Assembly: GCA_949788275.1 (NCBI GenBank)
Contig: OX460916.1
Location: forward strand, 248,001 to 312,000
Direction: 5' to 3'
Source: Weeksellaceae bacterium
Lineage (GTDB): Bacteria > Bacteroidota > Bacteroidia > Flavobacteriales > Weeksellaceae
Length of the DNA: 64,000 nt
Positions within the stretch are counted from its first letter, which is position 1. Every line of letters begins with the position of its first letter. This document shows positions 8,857 to 18,498 of the stretch, one piece after another. The notes under the pieces were generated by a model. The model was not told where the DNA came from. It saw nothing but the letters and a program-made list of their open reading frames with translations, and searched no databases. The position numbers and the translations under genes are program-made.

Positions 8857-9246
8857 CTATTCCGGAATGACTAAATGCAAGGGAATCCGAAAACGGTAAT
8901 CAACCGGTAGTTCTTCTTCTTTCATGGGATTTATCATGGGTAACATGCGAAGTACACGCAGGTATTCCTTTTCACATAACAGACATGGTCTACTACTGTA
9001 AATTATTTTAGGGTCTTTTACTTGGCCTTCTTTGGTTAATACAAAATCGGCCATTAATTGAATTGAACCAATACTGTCGTAAATAGCTGGTGGAATTCGG
9101 TAGTTATTGGCTAAAAATTGTCGAATAAAGGCAATGGTTTCTTGTTTTGGTTCAGCAGTCTCTTGCTGCGTAGGAACTGGATGAACTTCTTGTGAAAAAA
9201 GAAAAGAATTGAATAGGATTAAACCTAAAAGAGCATATTTTTTCAT
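8857..9246 (-). CDS. small periplasmic protein with TonB-C-like fold
   Basis: 129 residues with a cleavable signal peptide (MKKYALLGLILFNSFLFSQ). Residues 60-127 (sequence ADFVLTKEGQVKDPKII, then VLRMLPMINPMKE and a final RIPLHLVI) match the strand-helix-strand layout of the TonB C-terminal domain as it occurs in short flavobacterial proteins. CLLC could form a disulfide. It lacks a membrane anchor, so it is not a complete energy transducer. 47 bp downstream of it in the minus direction is the flavoprotein gene, possibly co-transcribed. Confidence 0.65.
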   Translation of the reverse strand: MKKYALLGLILFNSFLFSQEVHPVPTQQETAEPKQETIAFIRQFLANNYRIPPAIYDSIGSIQLMADFVLTKEGQVKDPKIIYSSRPCLLCEKEYLRVLRMLPMINPMKEEELPVDYRFRIPLHLVIPE

Positions 9247-9487
9247 GGTAGGATCATAAGGTTGATTTGTAAAATGGTGTATTTTGATGTTTCTTAAAAG
9301 GCATAAATCTACAAAATATACGCTTGATTATAAAATGGTTAACAACTATTTGTCGGCTAACGCTTTGAGATTGTATACCTAAGCAATAAAGATTAGTTGT
9401 TTTTCATGTAAAATGTTAAATTTTTGATTTATTTTTAAAGAATATTCGTTTTTTTATTAAAGTATTAAACATCCTGATTCATCTACT

Positions 9488-10138
9488 ATGGTATTCGTTT
9501 ATTATTTATACTTACTGACCTTTTTAGTGTTTCCTATCTTGGCGATTATCTTATTAAGGAACCGTTGGATACGAACTTCAAAGACCATTTATATCGTCTT
9601 GTTGGGGTGTTTTTCCCTCTATACCATTTTTTATTCTTTTGGTTATTCATTGGAGGGTGATTACCCCGATTTTATTGCTTTCTCATTGGCTTATTTACTG
9701 TTTTGTCTACTTATTTTTAGATGCTACGGTAAAAAAGGAAAGTTGGTAGCCATTGTTCGTACGGTTGGTGCGCTTTGTATTGTGATTGGTTTTGTACAAG
9801 CTTTGTTTGGTATTGTACTCTTTGCCAAAATCTCGAATTCTTTTCAAGCTGATAAAATTTATTCCATGACTAATGATAAGCAGCGCTATGAAACAAGACG
9901 CTATACTTTTGGTTTTGCAACATTAGAAGATGTGCATTATAATTTTTCAACCTATAAAATGCATGCCTTTCTTCCAATAGAAAAACAGGTGAATCAGACG
10001 GTGTTTTCGTTGAAGAAAAGTCCGATTAATCTCGAAAGTAAAGCATTTAAAATAACCATGTTTCAAGAGTCTAGCACTGTATACCTGGTATTCGCTTCTG
10101 ATAACAACGCCTCTTTTAAAGTGGCGATCAAAGACTAA
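9488..10138 (+). CDS. hypothetical membrane protein
   Basis: 216 residues with four hydrophobic segments in the first 120 residues (about 4-24, 34-52, 58-78, 90-115) followed by a soluble beta-rich tail of about 95 residues. No family recognised. It meets the next gene tail to tail: its TAA overlaps the stop of the minus-strand gene by four bases, so the two genes share no terminator. Confidence 0.6.
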   Translation: MVFVYYLYLLTFLVFPILAIILLRNRWIRTSKTIYIVLLGCFSLYTIFYSFGYSLEGDYPDFIAFSLAYLLFCLLIFRCYGKKGKLVAIVRTVGALCIVIGFVQALFGIVLFAKISNSFQADKIYSMTNDKQRYETRRYTFGFATLEDVHYNFSTYKMHAFLPIEKQVNQTVFSLKKSPINLESKAFKITMFQESSTVYLVFASDNNASFKVAIKD

Positions 10139-10617
10139 TCGATCTTGGTCGTTGCTGATTTTAATTGAATGCCCATACTGGCTTGTGCGCCACGAGGATC
10201 GTAAACCGACCAAACATTTCCCCAAGCGAAGTGAAACACACAGCGAGGATAGGGTTTTTTTTCAACCTTTACAGGTTCGTTTAATACTTTAGACAGAAAT
10301 TGATTGTTTCTGTGAAAGAGGTTTATTTCAGCTTCTTCATTCCAATTGTCCCAACTGGTTGAATCGCCATTTTGGTAGGTGTAAAAATGAATATATTTTA
10401 AACAACCTTCAAAAAAGCATAAATTAAGGGTGATTGCGTTTTCTAAAACCTCAAATTCTTTAAAAACGTACCAACAATAGCCCGTATTCATATCATTTTT
10501 TTTCTTGAAATTGTGTTGATAGAAAGACGTACGCTCTAGATCTTCAAGAGGCATGCCTATGAATAGCGTGGTATTAAAACCAGGTACTTCAATATGACCG
10601 TTATTTTTGTTAATCAT
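10135..10617 (-). CDS. hypothetical protein
   Basis: 160 residues, soluble, no signal peptide, rich in aromatic residues (W, Y and F) and in beta-strand pattern. It contains FFEGCLKYIHFYTYQNGD and WDNWNEEAEINLFHRNNQFL. The size and aromatic character resemble small immunity-type proteins seen in Bacteroidota, but I see no defining motif. Stop codons of this and the convergent membrane-protein gene overlap. Confidence 0.6.
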   Translation of the reverse strand: MINKNNGHIEVPGFNTTLFIGMPLEDLERTSFYQHNFKKKNDMNTGYCWYVFKEFEVLENAITLNLCFFEGCLKYIHFYTYQNGDSTSWDNWNEEAEINLFHRNNQFLSKVLNEPVKVEKKPYPRCVFHFAWGNVWSVYDPRGAQASMGIQLKSATTKID

Positions 10618-10848
10618 CCAAGGAAATTAGAAGGTGGTGTTGTGCAAAATTAGGCATATTAGCGTTTATTTCATCATTGAATCAGTTTAAAATAGGAATT
10701 AAAAACCGTAGAAATAAAGAAAATTCAAAAAAAGTTCTTTTAGAAAATAGATTTTTTCATCGTTTTTTTTATCTTTATTTACCGCCTAAAAATTGAATAA
10801 GACCATTAGAGAAGTAAATAATATGTTTCGGCAATAATTTATAGAACG

Positions 10849-11379
10849 ATGAAAAAAGATGAATTAATCTCCGTTTTTTATTCAAATCATCAAACGTTTC
10901 TAGACTATTTCAATGGCTTGTCTATGGATGAATTGAATTACCGGTATGCAGACAAATGGACTGCCATTGAACAATTAGAGCACATAACGTTATGTTTAAA
11001 ACCATTAACCAAAGTGTTGCTATCGAAAGAATACATTCGGCAAAATTTTGGAAGCCTTAACCGTACAACATGGTCCTATAATATAGTCATCGAAAATTAC
11101 CTTGCTGCTATCCAAAAAGGAGGGAAAGCACCAGCCCAATTTATTCCCCGAAAATCCCCAACGATTCAGCGGGACGAAATAATTGATGAATTCATCGTCT
11201 CTATGGTGAGTATTAAACAATTATTAGAAAGATACACCGAAGAGGAACTCGACACATTGGTACTCCCGCACCCATTACTTGGCCTACTAACCATTCGCGA
11301 ATTATTCTACCTCATGTCTTATCACGTCATTCACCATCAAAATCAAATTAAACGAATGCTTAATCTTAATCACGATTAA
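10849..11379 (+). CDS. DinB-family protein
   Basis: 176 residues forming a four-helix bundle of the DinB/YfiT type. The metal-binding histidines are visible: His45 (QLEHI) and HVIHHQNQI near the C-terminus (His159 and His162/163). WTAIEQLEHI is the usual first motif and FYLMSYHVIHHQNQIKRML the last. Family members bind Zn or Ni; some are thiol transferases (bacillithiol or mycothiol), but most are uncharacterised. It stands as a single gene before a methyltransferase gene, 69 bp away. Confidence 0.8.
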   Translation: MKKDELISVFYSNHQTFLDYFNGLSMDELNYRYADKWTAIEQLEHITLCLKPLTKVLLSKEYIRQNFGSLNRTTWSYNIVIENYLAAIQKGGKAPAQFIPRKSPTIQRDEIIDEFIVSMVSIKQLLERYTEEELDTLVLPHPLLGLLTIRELFYLMSYHVIHHQNQIKRMLNLNHD

Positions 11380-11448
11380 AAAAGATATTTCGTAAATTGA
11401 GTCCCATCATATTAAAGTATAATTTTACTCACTATAAATTTTACAACC

Positions 11449-12075
11449 ATGGAAGATAATGCTTGGATCAAACGATGGGATGATCGCTATAAAGACAATG
11501 CCTATGCCTACGGTATAGAGCCGAATGAATTTTTAAAAGAACAATTGGATCAACTTCCTCCTGCCTCAATTCTTTTTCCAGCCGAAGGAGAAGGCCGAAA
11601 TGCCGTGTATGCTGCTAAAAACGGATGGCAGGTTACGGCGTTTGATATCAGTGAAGAAGGAAAAAAGAAAGCCGATTTACTGGCCCAGCAAAATCAAGTC
11701 GCTTTAGATTACCACGTTGGTGTCTTGGAAGATTTAAATTTCGCCCCAGAACAATTTAAGGCCATTGCATTCATCTATGCTCATTTTCCAGCAGCGATAA
11801 AATCGCGCTATCACAAAACTCTTCTAGACCATCTTCAACCCGGAGGAATGGTTATTTTTGAAGCCTTTAGTAAAAATCATATCGCGTATCAGCACCTTAA
11901 CCCAAATGTGGGCGGTCCTCAGGACATGGATTCTTTATTTTCATTGGAAGAAGTTGCTGCCGATTTTAGTTGCTGTGACCACCTTCTCCTAGAAGAAGTG
12001 GAAGTGGAGTTGAATGAAGGGCTTTTCCATATCGGTAAAGGGTCGGTGATTCGTTTTGTTGGACGTAAACGGTAA
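11449..12075 (+). CDS. class I SAM-dependent methyltransferase
   Basis: 208 residues. The SAM-binding motif I is PAEGEGRNAVYAA (about 44-56); motif II region AFDISEEGKKKADLLA follows, and LQPGGMVIFEAF is motif post-II/III. The form WxxRYxxxxYAYGxEPNxFL at the N-terminus is typical of the tellurite-resistance TehB-like/thiopurine group of small methyltransferases. The substrate is unknown. A family A repeat and a 19-bp hairpin follow its stop codon. Confidence 0.85.
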   Translation: MEDNAWIKRWDDRYKDNAYAYGIEPNEFLKEQLDQLPPASILFPAEGEGRNAVYAAKNGWQVTAFDISEEGKKKADLLAQQNQVALDYHVGVLEDLNFAPEQFKAIAFIYAHFPAAIKSRYHKTLLDHLQPGGMVIFEAFSKNHIAYQHLNPNVGGPQDMDSLFSLEEVAADFSCCDHLLLEEVEVELNEGLFHIGKGSVIRFVGRKR

Positions 12076-12099
12076 TTACATTCAATACCATGATTATTT

Positions 12100-12193
12100 G
12101 GGCGGCCGCTTCGCGCCGGGCTTTCCGCACTCGCTTTTCGGTTTCGTTTCACTTCACCCAAAAGCTCAAACAATTGCTGCAATCCCTGCCGCA
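12100..12193 (+). repeat. family A repeat, copy A2
   Basis: Starts GGGCGGCCGC and ends CAATCCCTGCCGCA; nearly identical to A3 and A4. It lies between convergent genes and abuts a long hairpin at its right end. Confidence 0.9.
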
Positions 12194-12196
12194 GAA

Positions 12197-12240
12197 CCAA
12201 TTCTTTAAAGTGTTCTTTAACGAACACTTTAAAGAATTGG
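12197..12240. terminator. long perfect hairpin beside repeat A2
   Basis: 19-nt arms (CCAATTCTTTAAAGTGTTC and its complement) around a TTTAAC loop. The flanks GCAGAA- and -GGCGTT resemble those at A1 (GCAGAG- and -GGCGTT) although the arm sequence is wholly different. Located between convergent genes; terminator function is inferred. Confidence 0.6.
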
Positions 12241-12317
12241 CGTTTATCGCTTAAAAGATTTTACGGTAAATTTGTCTTCGCTGATGCCTTTTTCTCCTTT
12301 CTAAAGACCATCGACTT

Positions 12318-15300
12318 TTACCAACCTTCGTACTCCAATATCTTTTTTATCCCATACGTATAGTGGTAATGAAATCGTTTTGTACTTAACCAGCCACGAA
12401 CTGTTTTAGGCTGATAAAATTGGGTGTTATAGAAATGATAATCCCTTAGTTTTCGATGAATTCCGCCATTGGAATAATCCACTTCTATTCGATCGGCACT
12501 ATGTTGAATCGTTTTACGACCAAATCCGCCCCCATGAGCCTTGTATTGTTCCACAATAGGACGCCAAGCTTTCCCTTTTCCTGCTGGTCCCAAAGCATTT
12601 CTAAACGCTCCAAACGAAGTATAGCCCTTTCCCCATCCCGTTTCACCTATGTGTATCCCTTCCAATCCACTGGGATCCATGTAATTTATAGGGTCATTCA
12701 ATACATAAGCATAATCGTTAAAACCCCCACTTAAAAAACCAATCGGATCTTCTGAAGTCCACTTCCCCAATTCGGGTAAATAGTCCCGTGCTCCAAACCG
12801 AACAAGACGTATTCGGTTATCGTACAAACCGCCCGCATAACCAAACGGCGTATAACCTGGGTGGGTGTCCACAATTACATTGCCAAATGCATCATAGGCT
12901 AACTGTTGTATAATAGCCCCATCATGAAGTCTTATCACCATCTTTACAGAACCCCGAATATCAGAAATAATATAATGATCAATCTCCTTTCTTTTCATAA
13001 GAATAGGCGTTTGGTTATCGGCATACACAAATGTTTTTAGAATACGGTTTCTCGGATTAAGTTCTGCAATAGGAAGGCTGTTTATTCCATAAACCAATTT
13101 CTGTTTCACAACACCGTTTAAATAGGTTGCTATCAGTCTATCAAAAGCGTCATAAGTCATATCCAAATCATATCTTGACCAATGAACCGAATTCAAGTTT
13201 CCGTATATATCGTACGACCATCGTTTATCCGAATTTAAGTTGCCTCCCGTTTTACTAATCAACGACGCTAATTGTCCCGCCTGGGTGTAGCTGAACTCTT
13301 TTTCGTCTATACCATTGGCATAGTTCACCGTTTGATTGAACGGATTGTTGATGTAGGTATAGTCCATCGTATTTAACAAAGCATTTGTTCTATTTCCAAA
13401 GTCATCGTACGTATATTGCTCTTTTCGTATACCATTTTCTGACACAGTTTCCAATTGACCTTGGGCATTGTAGAGGTAAGTAGTGGCTGTTGTTCTTCCA
13501 TTAATTGTTTCACGGGCATGTTTAATGCGTTGCATCCCATCATACCCATAAACGACTTTATATAGAGGTGTATTTTTATAAGACACGTTTTGCTCTGTCA
13601 ATAAGCCCCAGTTATCGTACAGTCTATTTTCCTGAATAGACCCTTTGGATATAGAGACAATCTCACCACTATACGGTTTCCTCGTAATCAGCAGACCATC
13701 GGCCGCTAGTACTCTTCCATAAGGATCGAGCACATAATGCAAATCGACCGTTTTTCCTTTTCCTGGACTTACCTTGGTCGACTCAATTTGGATGGTCAAT
13801 CGCTGCTTTTTATCCGCTAGTTCGCTCGTCCTATAGGTTACTTCCGTCGCGACGGTTCCTGTATTTTTTAAGCTATAATTGTTTAAATTTAAAAGACGTA
13901 AATCGGTTGCTTCTCCATCGCTAGACATTGCGGTTAAGGAATCATTGGATATGGAAAAATCAATCCATCTATTGGGGGTGATTGAACTTTTTAAATTATT
14001 ATTTTCATCATACGCCCACCGAATCGTTCGCTGGTTCGCATCCATTAAAGAAGTAGGCAATTTAAAGGCATTCCATTCGGTGATAAGGTAATTGGTTCTA
14101 TGGGGAGGGTGGTAGAAAATTTTCAACCCATTGCGAGGCAGGTTGTGCGAATTCCACGAATACATTCCTTGCCCAGTCTTCATACTTACTAATTCTTTAC
14201 CCGCATAGTTAAATTCAACTGTTTGTAACGGGGTTTCAACCTTCGTTAAATAAGAACGACGGTTATAGGTATACGACTGCAAATAATCGGTCGTATCAAA
14301 TGATCGATGGGTAGAACTTAATAAATTATTTTTATCATCATAGGTATAGTCCATGGTGAATCTTCTGTTTACATTATCGTGTATTTTATGAATTAATTCA
14401 TTTTCGTAAGTCAGCCAATTTCCTTTTAAATATTGCGCGTAATACGCCCTATTATTTTTAAAATACGCATGGGTCACCGGTGGACTAGCCCTTTCAGTTT
14501 GCCCTTTTAAATTTGCATATTCAGCATGGGTTAATGTCATCGACGGATAGCGTAGGGGTACATAACGGTTAGAAGAATGAAGATGAGCAATTAGATCGGA
14601 ATAAAAATTCTCCACTCGCCCTAAATTCCATACTTCATTAAAATTGTGCACAAAACGTTCAACGGTATTTCCAGCGGCAATTCGATTAAAGATGAGCAAA
14701 TTTTCCATACTGTTGGTTTCCGAATTGTAAGAATAATTATAACTGCCCACAGCCACAGTATCATCATCAAAAATGGCGTATTTATGGTGCATTAAAACAG
14801 CCGTAGCCACATCCCAGCTGTAGGAGTAAATTTTAAACCTCACCTCAATTCCATGCAGAATAAAATGATAACTGTAGATAAAGTTTTTTTCCAAACAATC
14901 CCTTGTTTGTGCTGGTGTTGAAGCATTGTGTAAACACTCTTCTCGGACTGAAATTTGGTAATTATGGTAACTTTCGGTGATGTACTGTTGTTGATCGGTA
15001 ATTATTTGTATTGTTATATGGGGGTTTTGTATTTTCTTTTCAACCAAAGCTTCGCTAATGGGACGAGACCTTAAATAATTGGCCGAAATTTTAATCGAAC
15101 TTTGGGCCTGATGAATAAGTTCAACCACTCTCTTGGCTACTTCTTGTTTATTACCTACTTTCCCAAAAGTAGGGCCCGAAGAGGAATTATAAACACGGTA
15201 GTTCGACGTCGTAAACACAGCATCTACATGCGGGTTATCGGTAATCGAATCCAATAAACTTTCGGGTGTTATGGGGGTATAGGTATATGCTCTGCCAAAT

Positions 15301-16088
15301 TCCCTCGAATTATTCCACAATAACTCAAATTCTGCTCTATACCGCAAAATAATTTCAGGCTCAGAAACAGAAAGCGTACTGTTGTTATAAGTCCAGTTAG
15401 ACCTTGTATTCCAATTTCCGCTTCCTGTCATCAAGTAACGGTTATCCGAAATAATAAATTTATGATGATTGGTTTTGTTTACATATTTTACATCAATCCC
15501 AATTTCTTCGAGCTTATGAGAAACCGTTCCATTGGCTTGGTTTCTGTCCTTCAAAGCCCCTTCATAGAGCATTCTAACTTGTACATTTCTTTCCACGGCT
15601 CTTTTTAAAGCGAGAAAAACCAGGTAATCATCCATTCCATAGATGGCAATATCAATGGTTTGTTGGCTGTTATCAATTGTTTTTATCAGTTCCTCCAAAT
15701 AGCCGTGTAAATCTTTCTGTGGGCTAAAAACCACTTTAAAATGCGAGAAATCCCTATCAGGAATATCGTCATCCGCCAATATTTCAATTGTAAACGGATT
15801 ACTATTCAACCAATCGCTGCACCCATCACATTTCACTTGGCTTATATAGGCATAAACACCCACTGCCTGGTCTTTGGGTACAGTGTAATAAATAGAATTC
15901 GAATTCGCTATCGCTGTAGCATTTTCCAACCAACGATATTCCATTCCTTCACCCTGAGAGGGTTTCTCAATAATTGGTATGGCATAGGGTAAGTCAGCTT
16001 GTTTTAAACGAAGGTCTTGTCCAAAAAGAAGATGAAAGAAAAAAAACATCAAGAATACAGCACGAAATTTTTGTAAACCTGTTCTCAT
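12318..16088 (-). CDS. secreted phospholipase D / RHS-repeat fusion protein
   Basis: About 1256 residues. The start ATG at 16088 is preferred over a TTG at 16097 because it begins a clear signal peptide (MRTGLQKFRAVFLMFFFFHL, ending FGQ). Numbered from the TTG, residues 115-490 hold two PLD HKD motifs: HHKFIISDNRYLMTGSGNWN near 211-230 and HHKYAIFDDDTVAVGSYNYS near 437-456, both with His, Lys, Asp and the following G-S/N intact, so a phosphodiesterase (lipase or nuclease) is expected. Residues ~560-1090 are YD/RHS repeats, then the RHS core (GNVIVDTHPGYTPFGYAGG, RFGARDYLPELGKWTSEDPI, MDPSGL), then a variable 95-residue tail ending HYHYTYGIKKILEYEGW. RHS proteins usually encapsulate a C-terminal toxin. 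The ATG lies 5 bp after the T9SS partner's stop codon. Confidence 0.88.
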   Translation of the reverse strand: MRTGLQKFRAVFLMFFFFHLLFGQDLRLKQADLPYAIPIIEKPSQGEGMEYRWLENATAIANSNSIYYTVPKDQAVGVYAYISQVKCDGCSDWLNSNPFTIEILADDDIPDRDFSHFKVVFSPQKDLHGYLEELIKTIDNSQQTIDIAIYGMDDYLVFLALKRAVERNVQVRMLYEGALKDRNQANGTVSHKLEEIGIDVKYVNKTNHHKFIISDNRYLMTGSGNWNTRSNWTYNNSTLSVSEPEIILRYRAEFELLWNNSREFGRAYTYTPITPESLLDSITDNPHVDAVFTTSNYRVYNSSSGPTFGKVGNKQEVAKRVVELIHQAQSSIKISANYLRSRPISEALVEKKIQNPHITIQIITDQQQYITESYHNYQISVREECLHNASTPAQTRDCLEKNFIYSYHFILHGIEVRFKIYSYSWDVATAVLMHHKYAIFDDDTVAVGSYNYSYNSETNSMENLLIFNRIAAGNTVERFVHNFNEVWNLGRVENFYSDLIAHLHSSNRYVPLRYPSMTLTHAEYANLKGQTERASPPVTHAYFKNNRAYYAQYLKGNWLTYENELIHKIHDNVNRRFTMDYTYDDKNNLLSSTHRSFDTTDYLQSYTYNRRSYLTKVETPLQTVEFNYAGKELVSMKTGQGMYSWNSHNLPRNGLKIFYHPPHRTNYLITEWNAFKLPTSLMDANQRTIRWAYDENNNLKSSITPNRWIDFSISNDSLTAMSSDGEATDLRLLNLNNYSLKNTGTVATEVTYRTSELADKKQRLTIQIESTKVSPGKGKTVDLHYVLDPYGRVLAADGLLITRKPYSGEIVSISKGSIQENRLYDNWGLLTEQNVSYKNTPLYKVVYGYDGMQRIKHARETINGRTTATTYLYNAQGQLETVSENGIRKEQYTYDDFGNRTNALLNTMDYTYINNPFNQTVNYANGIDEKEFSYTQAGQLASLISKTGGNLNSDKRWSYDIYGNLNSVHWSRYDLDMTYDAFDRLIATYLNGVVKQKLVYGINSLPIAELNPRNRILKTFVYADNQTPILMKRKEIDHYIISDIRGSVKMVIRLHDGAIIQQLAYDAFGNVIVDTHPGYTPFGYAGGLYDNRIRLVRFGARDYLPELGKWTSEDPIGFLSGGFNDYAYVLNDPINYMDPSGLEGIHIGETGWGKGYTSFGAFRNALGPAGKGKAWRPIVEQYKAHGGGFGRKTIQHSADRIEVDYSNGGIHRKLRDYHFYNTQFYQPKTVRGWLSTKRFHYHYTYGIKKILEYEGW

Positions 16089-16093
16089 ATCGC

Positions 16094-16687
16094 TCAAATT
16101 TTAATCAATTTTTTCAATACAACAACATGGCCATCCAGTCGAATATGTAATACATAAAAACCACTATTTATAGAACTTACATAAAGTGTTTCCGTAGAAT
16201 TCTTACCCGAATAATTTCTTTCAACCACAACGTTCCCATGAGCATTCAGAATACCCAAGTAATCAATTTTTTTATCGTTCGACGAAACACGCAGAAAATC
16301 ATTAACCGGATTGGGAGAAACCGTCACTTTCCCCAACACATCATCCCCATCAATCACCCGAATAATGACCTTATCAAAAGCATCGGGGCAATTTTCCAAG
16401 GACGATTTTACGGTATATTCCGTCGTTATGAATGGAGAAACAGTAGCAACCTCTAGCGCTTTATTATTCCCATACCAAGTCACTTTTCCGGTCCATTTCA
16501 AAGCTTTTAATTCAATGGTTTCACCCCGCTTAATTTCAAGATCATCCATAGCAACAACCCTGTTATTACTATGGGCATCGGCATGGGTTATTTTACCAAT
16601 AACAGCAGCTTTAACACACGGACATGGTTGCTGAGGTAGTGCAGTTAAACTGAGGAAGCATAAGATCAAACTATAAGCTGTTTTCAT
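16094..16687 (-). CDS. T9SS type A sorting-domain protein
   Basis: 197 residues from the internal ATG at 16687 (MKTAYSLILCFLSLTALPQ), which gives a good signal peptide; an upstream in-frame start at 16789 would prefix a duplicated intergenic sequence and is rejected. The middle has an immunoglobulin-like stretch (RGETIELKALKWTGKVTWYG), and the last 70 residues are a type A sorting domain (KVTVSPNPVNDFLRV and GFYVLHIRLDGHVVVLKKLI). It should be exported through the type IX system. It is the upstream partner of the PLD-RHS gene, with 5 bp between them. Role unknown; it may help surface display of the RHS protein. Confidence 0.8.
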   Translation of the reverse strand: MKTAYSLILCFLSLTALPQQPCPCVKAAVIGKITHADAHSNNRVVAMDDLEIKRGETIELKALKWTGKVTWYGNNKALEVATVSPFITTEYTVKSSLENCPDAFDKVIIRVIDGDDVLGKVTVSPNPVNDFLRVSSNDKKIDYLGILNAHGNVVVERNYSGKNSTETLYVSSINSGFYVLHIRLDGHVVVLKKLIKI

Positions 16688-16754
16688 AATCCTATTATTG
16701 CAGTTAAACGTTTCAATCAAGTCAACTTCGACTCCTATTGAACTGAAATCTAAA

Positions 16755-17006
16755 GGAATAAAAATATAAAAAACAACCACAAAAACCAATAAAAAATTAA
16801 ATTAATTCGTTGATATGTAGTGATTTAGTCTAGTAAGAAATGTTGAGGTAGATTAACTGTATCGATTAAAAATGATACTTCAAACCCATTACAATATACC
16901 CATCCAACATCGCAGTTTCTATGTTGTCGATGCTAATGTAGGTAAATCTTGAAACCAGTTTTGTGTTGTTCTTTAAATTAAAAATATTATTTCCATACGC
17001 CGAATA
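16755..17006 (-). repeat. duplicated 3' end of the outer-membrane barrel gene plus downstream spacer
   Basis: This ~250-bp stretch is near-identical to 20167-20418, which holds the end of the intact barrel gene and the spacer that follows it. In both places a secreted-protein gene comes next on the minus strand (T9SS/PLD-RHS here, EreA/ChaN-like there). Confidence 0.9.
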
Positions 17007-17066
17007 ATTACGTAACAAATCGGCTTTATCAATCATATCGTCTTTCAAGTTTTGAGGAGCCATTAT
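16866..17066 (-). pseudogene. remnant of outer-membrane barrel gene (deletion derivative)
   Basis: A 65-codon open stretch that joins residues ~185-205 of the intact 873-residue barrel protein (compare QNLKADMIDEADLLRNYSA) directly to its last ~40 residues (YGNNIFNLKNNTKLVSRFT and onwards to KYHF). The junction is CGCCGAATA, nine bases present at both ends of the missing piece in the intact gene (20410-20418 and 22282-22290). The loss is 1872 bp, in frame. The first ~184 codons are also gone, so this is a dead copy. Confidence 0.9.
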
Positions 17067-17154
17067 GATTGGCTTTTTGTTGAATGTAAAATAGAAATTT
17101 CAAATTAAATCATCAACCTGCTATTTAGCTAAATTGGTGTTGTACGACGTGTTT

Positions 17155-18348
17155 TTAATCCCATTGAAATATTTGAATTTGTTTGTTTTTTTTAGCGTCA
17201 AAAAACAAATAAGTATTAGTCGAGCTTGATGATAAATAATCCCATTCATCAACCTGCCCTATAAAAATTGAATCTTCGGGTGTTTCGTTATTTTGTATAA
17301 ATTTGGGTCTTAATAATAAATTGTCAATATAATTTTTTTTACCTAAAGTATTATAATCAGAATTCAAAATAGTTTGTTCTTTGATTTCTCCAGCTGATAC
17401 TTTATGTAAATAGTAAGTGTTATTATCAAACATGGAATTTACAATTCCATACTTTTTAAATCTATATTTAGATAAAAGTGAAGAAGTAATTCTTTCGAAA
17501 TAATGGCCTGCCTCAAAGGTGCCAAAATCAGGTATTTTATCTAGAATCAATTTTGCTCCTCTTTCAATTTTTTTTGCTTTTGAACCATACTCTATATCAG
17601 ATAAGTAATTGTCTTTCTCTAACTCAAAATCACTTTCAATAATTTGATAAGCTTTTTCTAGATAGTCAATTTTTGGAAATAAAATTTCGTCCTTATACTC
17701 AAGTAGATCTCCAACAATATTAAATTGTATTTCGTTCACATCAATTCTAAAGTCTCCTAAATAGTCTTTTTCATAATCACCAGTATCCCAGATTGATACA
17801 ATATGGAAAGTTTTTGAACCTAATTCTTTATGATTAAAAAGTTTGATAGTCACTAATGGTAAAAACACAAATTTTGCCTTAGGGTCTGTTTCTTTAACAA
17901 AAACGTCTTCAAAATTAGGGTACGGAATTAATTCAAATTGGTTATCAATTTCTTTCAATTTAAGTATTGAATTAACTATTGAAATTGGTAAAACTTGAAA
18001 AACAGCTTCTTTTTTTTCAGGCAAATAAGGTAGGAAATGAATATTGTCATAGGCGTTTTCAATTAATATAAAAAGAAACGTTTCCTGTATCGAATTGTCT
18101 ATATCGAATTGATAATTTAATCTAAATATTTTATAATCTTTATAATAGTCCTCTTCCTCTACAACATTTATTAAGTCAAAATGAGTTCGCTTTTCGCTGC
18201 TTTTAATACCAAAAACATAATCTAAATCACTAATTTGAATTTTATCTTGAAATTCTGGTAAAAGTAATTCAAAATATCTTTCGTAATCTCTTTCACTAAT
18301 ACAGTCAAAATATAATTGTAAACTTTGTTGAAATTTATCTTTACTCAT
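17155..18348 (-). CDS. hypothetical protein, immunity-like context
   Basis: 397 residues, soluble, acidic and very low in GC relative to the core genes. No signal peptide, membrane segment or known motif found; predicted mixed alpha/beta (sequence IDDIEYG.. is absent, instead LSDIEYGSKAKKIERGAKLIL near 250). Just after its stop, minus-strand bases read AACACCAATTTAG then AAATAGCAGG, a 3' flank shared with the gene at 27471. A family C-type spacer lies upstream. The setting, between an RHS gene and a polyimmunity run, makes an immunity or effector-accessory role possible, but nothing proves it. Confidence 0.6.
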   Translation of the reverse strand: MSKDKFQQSLQLYFDCISERDYERYFELLLPEFQDKIQISDLDYVFGIKSSEKRTHFDLINVVEEEDYYKDYKIFRLNYQFDIDNSIQETFLFILIENAYDNIHFLPYLPEKKEAVFQVLPISIVNSILKLKEIDNQFELIPYPNFEDVFVKETDPKAKFVFLPLVTIKLFNHKELGSKTFHIVSIWDTGDYEKDYLGDFRIDVNEIQFNIVGDLLEYKDEILFPKIDYLEKAYQIIESDFELEKDNYLSDIEYGSKAKKIERGAKLILDKIPDFGTFEAGHYFERITSSLLSKYRFKKYGIVNSMFDNNTYYLHKVSAGEIKEQTILNSDYNTLGKKNYIDNLLLRPKFIQNNETPEDSIFIGQVDEWDYLSSSSTNTYLFFDAKKNKQIQIFQWD

Positions 18349-18468
18349 AATTGTATTGAAATATATTATACATGGTTCGGGGCTTGGCGTCAGTGACAGA
18401 AATGGATACGGAAAGCTTCAATTTAGTGACACAGTAAACAAAAGCCAATTTATTGATTAAATTTTTAT

Positions 18469-18498
18469 AAAAAAAGCCAATACAATAATAGGCTTTTT
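18469..18498. terminator. terminator-like hairpin
   Basis: AAAAAGCC / GGCTTTTT stem with a 12-nt loop. On the minus strand it is followed by T7, so it could end transcription coming from the EreA/ChaN-like gene; it is also usable on the plus strand. Confidence 0.6.

Noticed and set aside
16688-16789. Longer N-terminus of the T9SS partner protein
   Set aside because: The upstream part lies in the duplicated spacer also found before the EreA/ChaN-like gene; the internal ATG gives a proper signal peptide.
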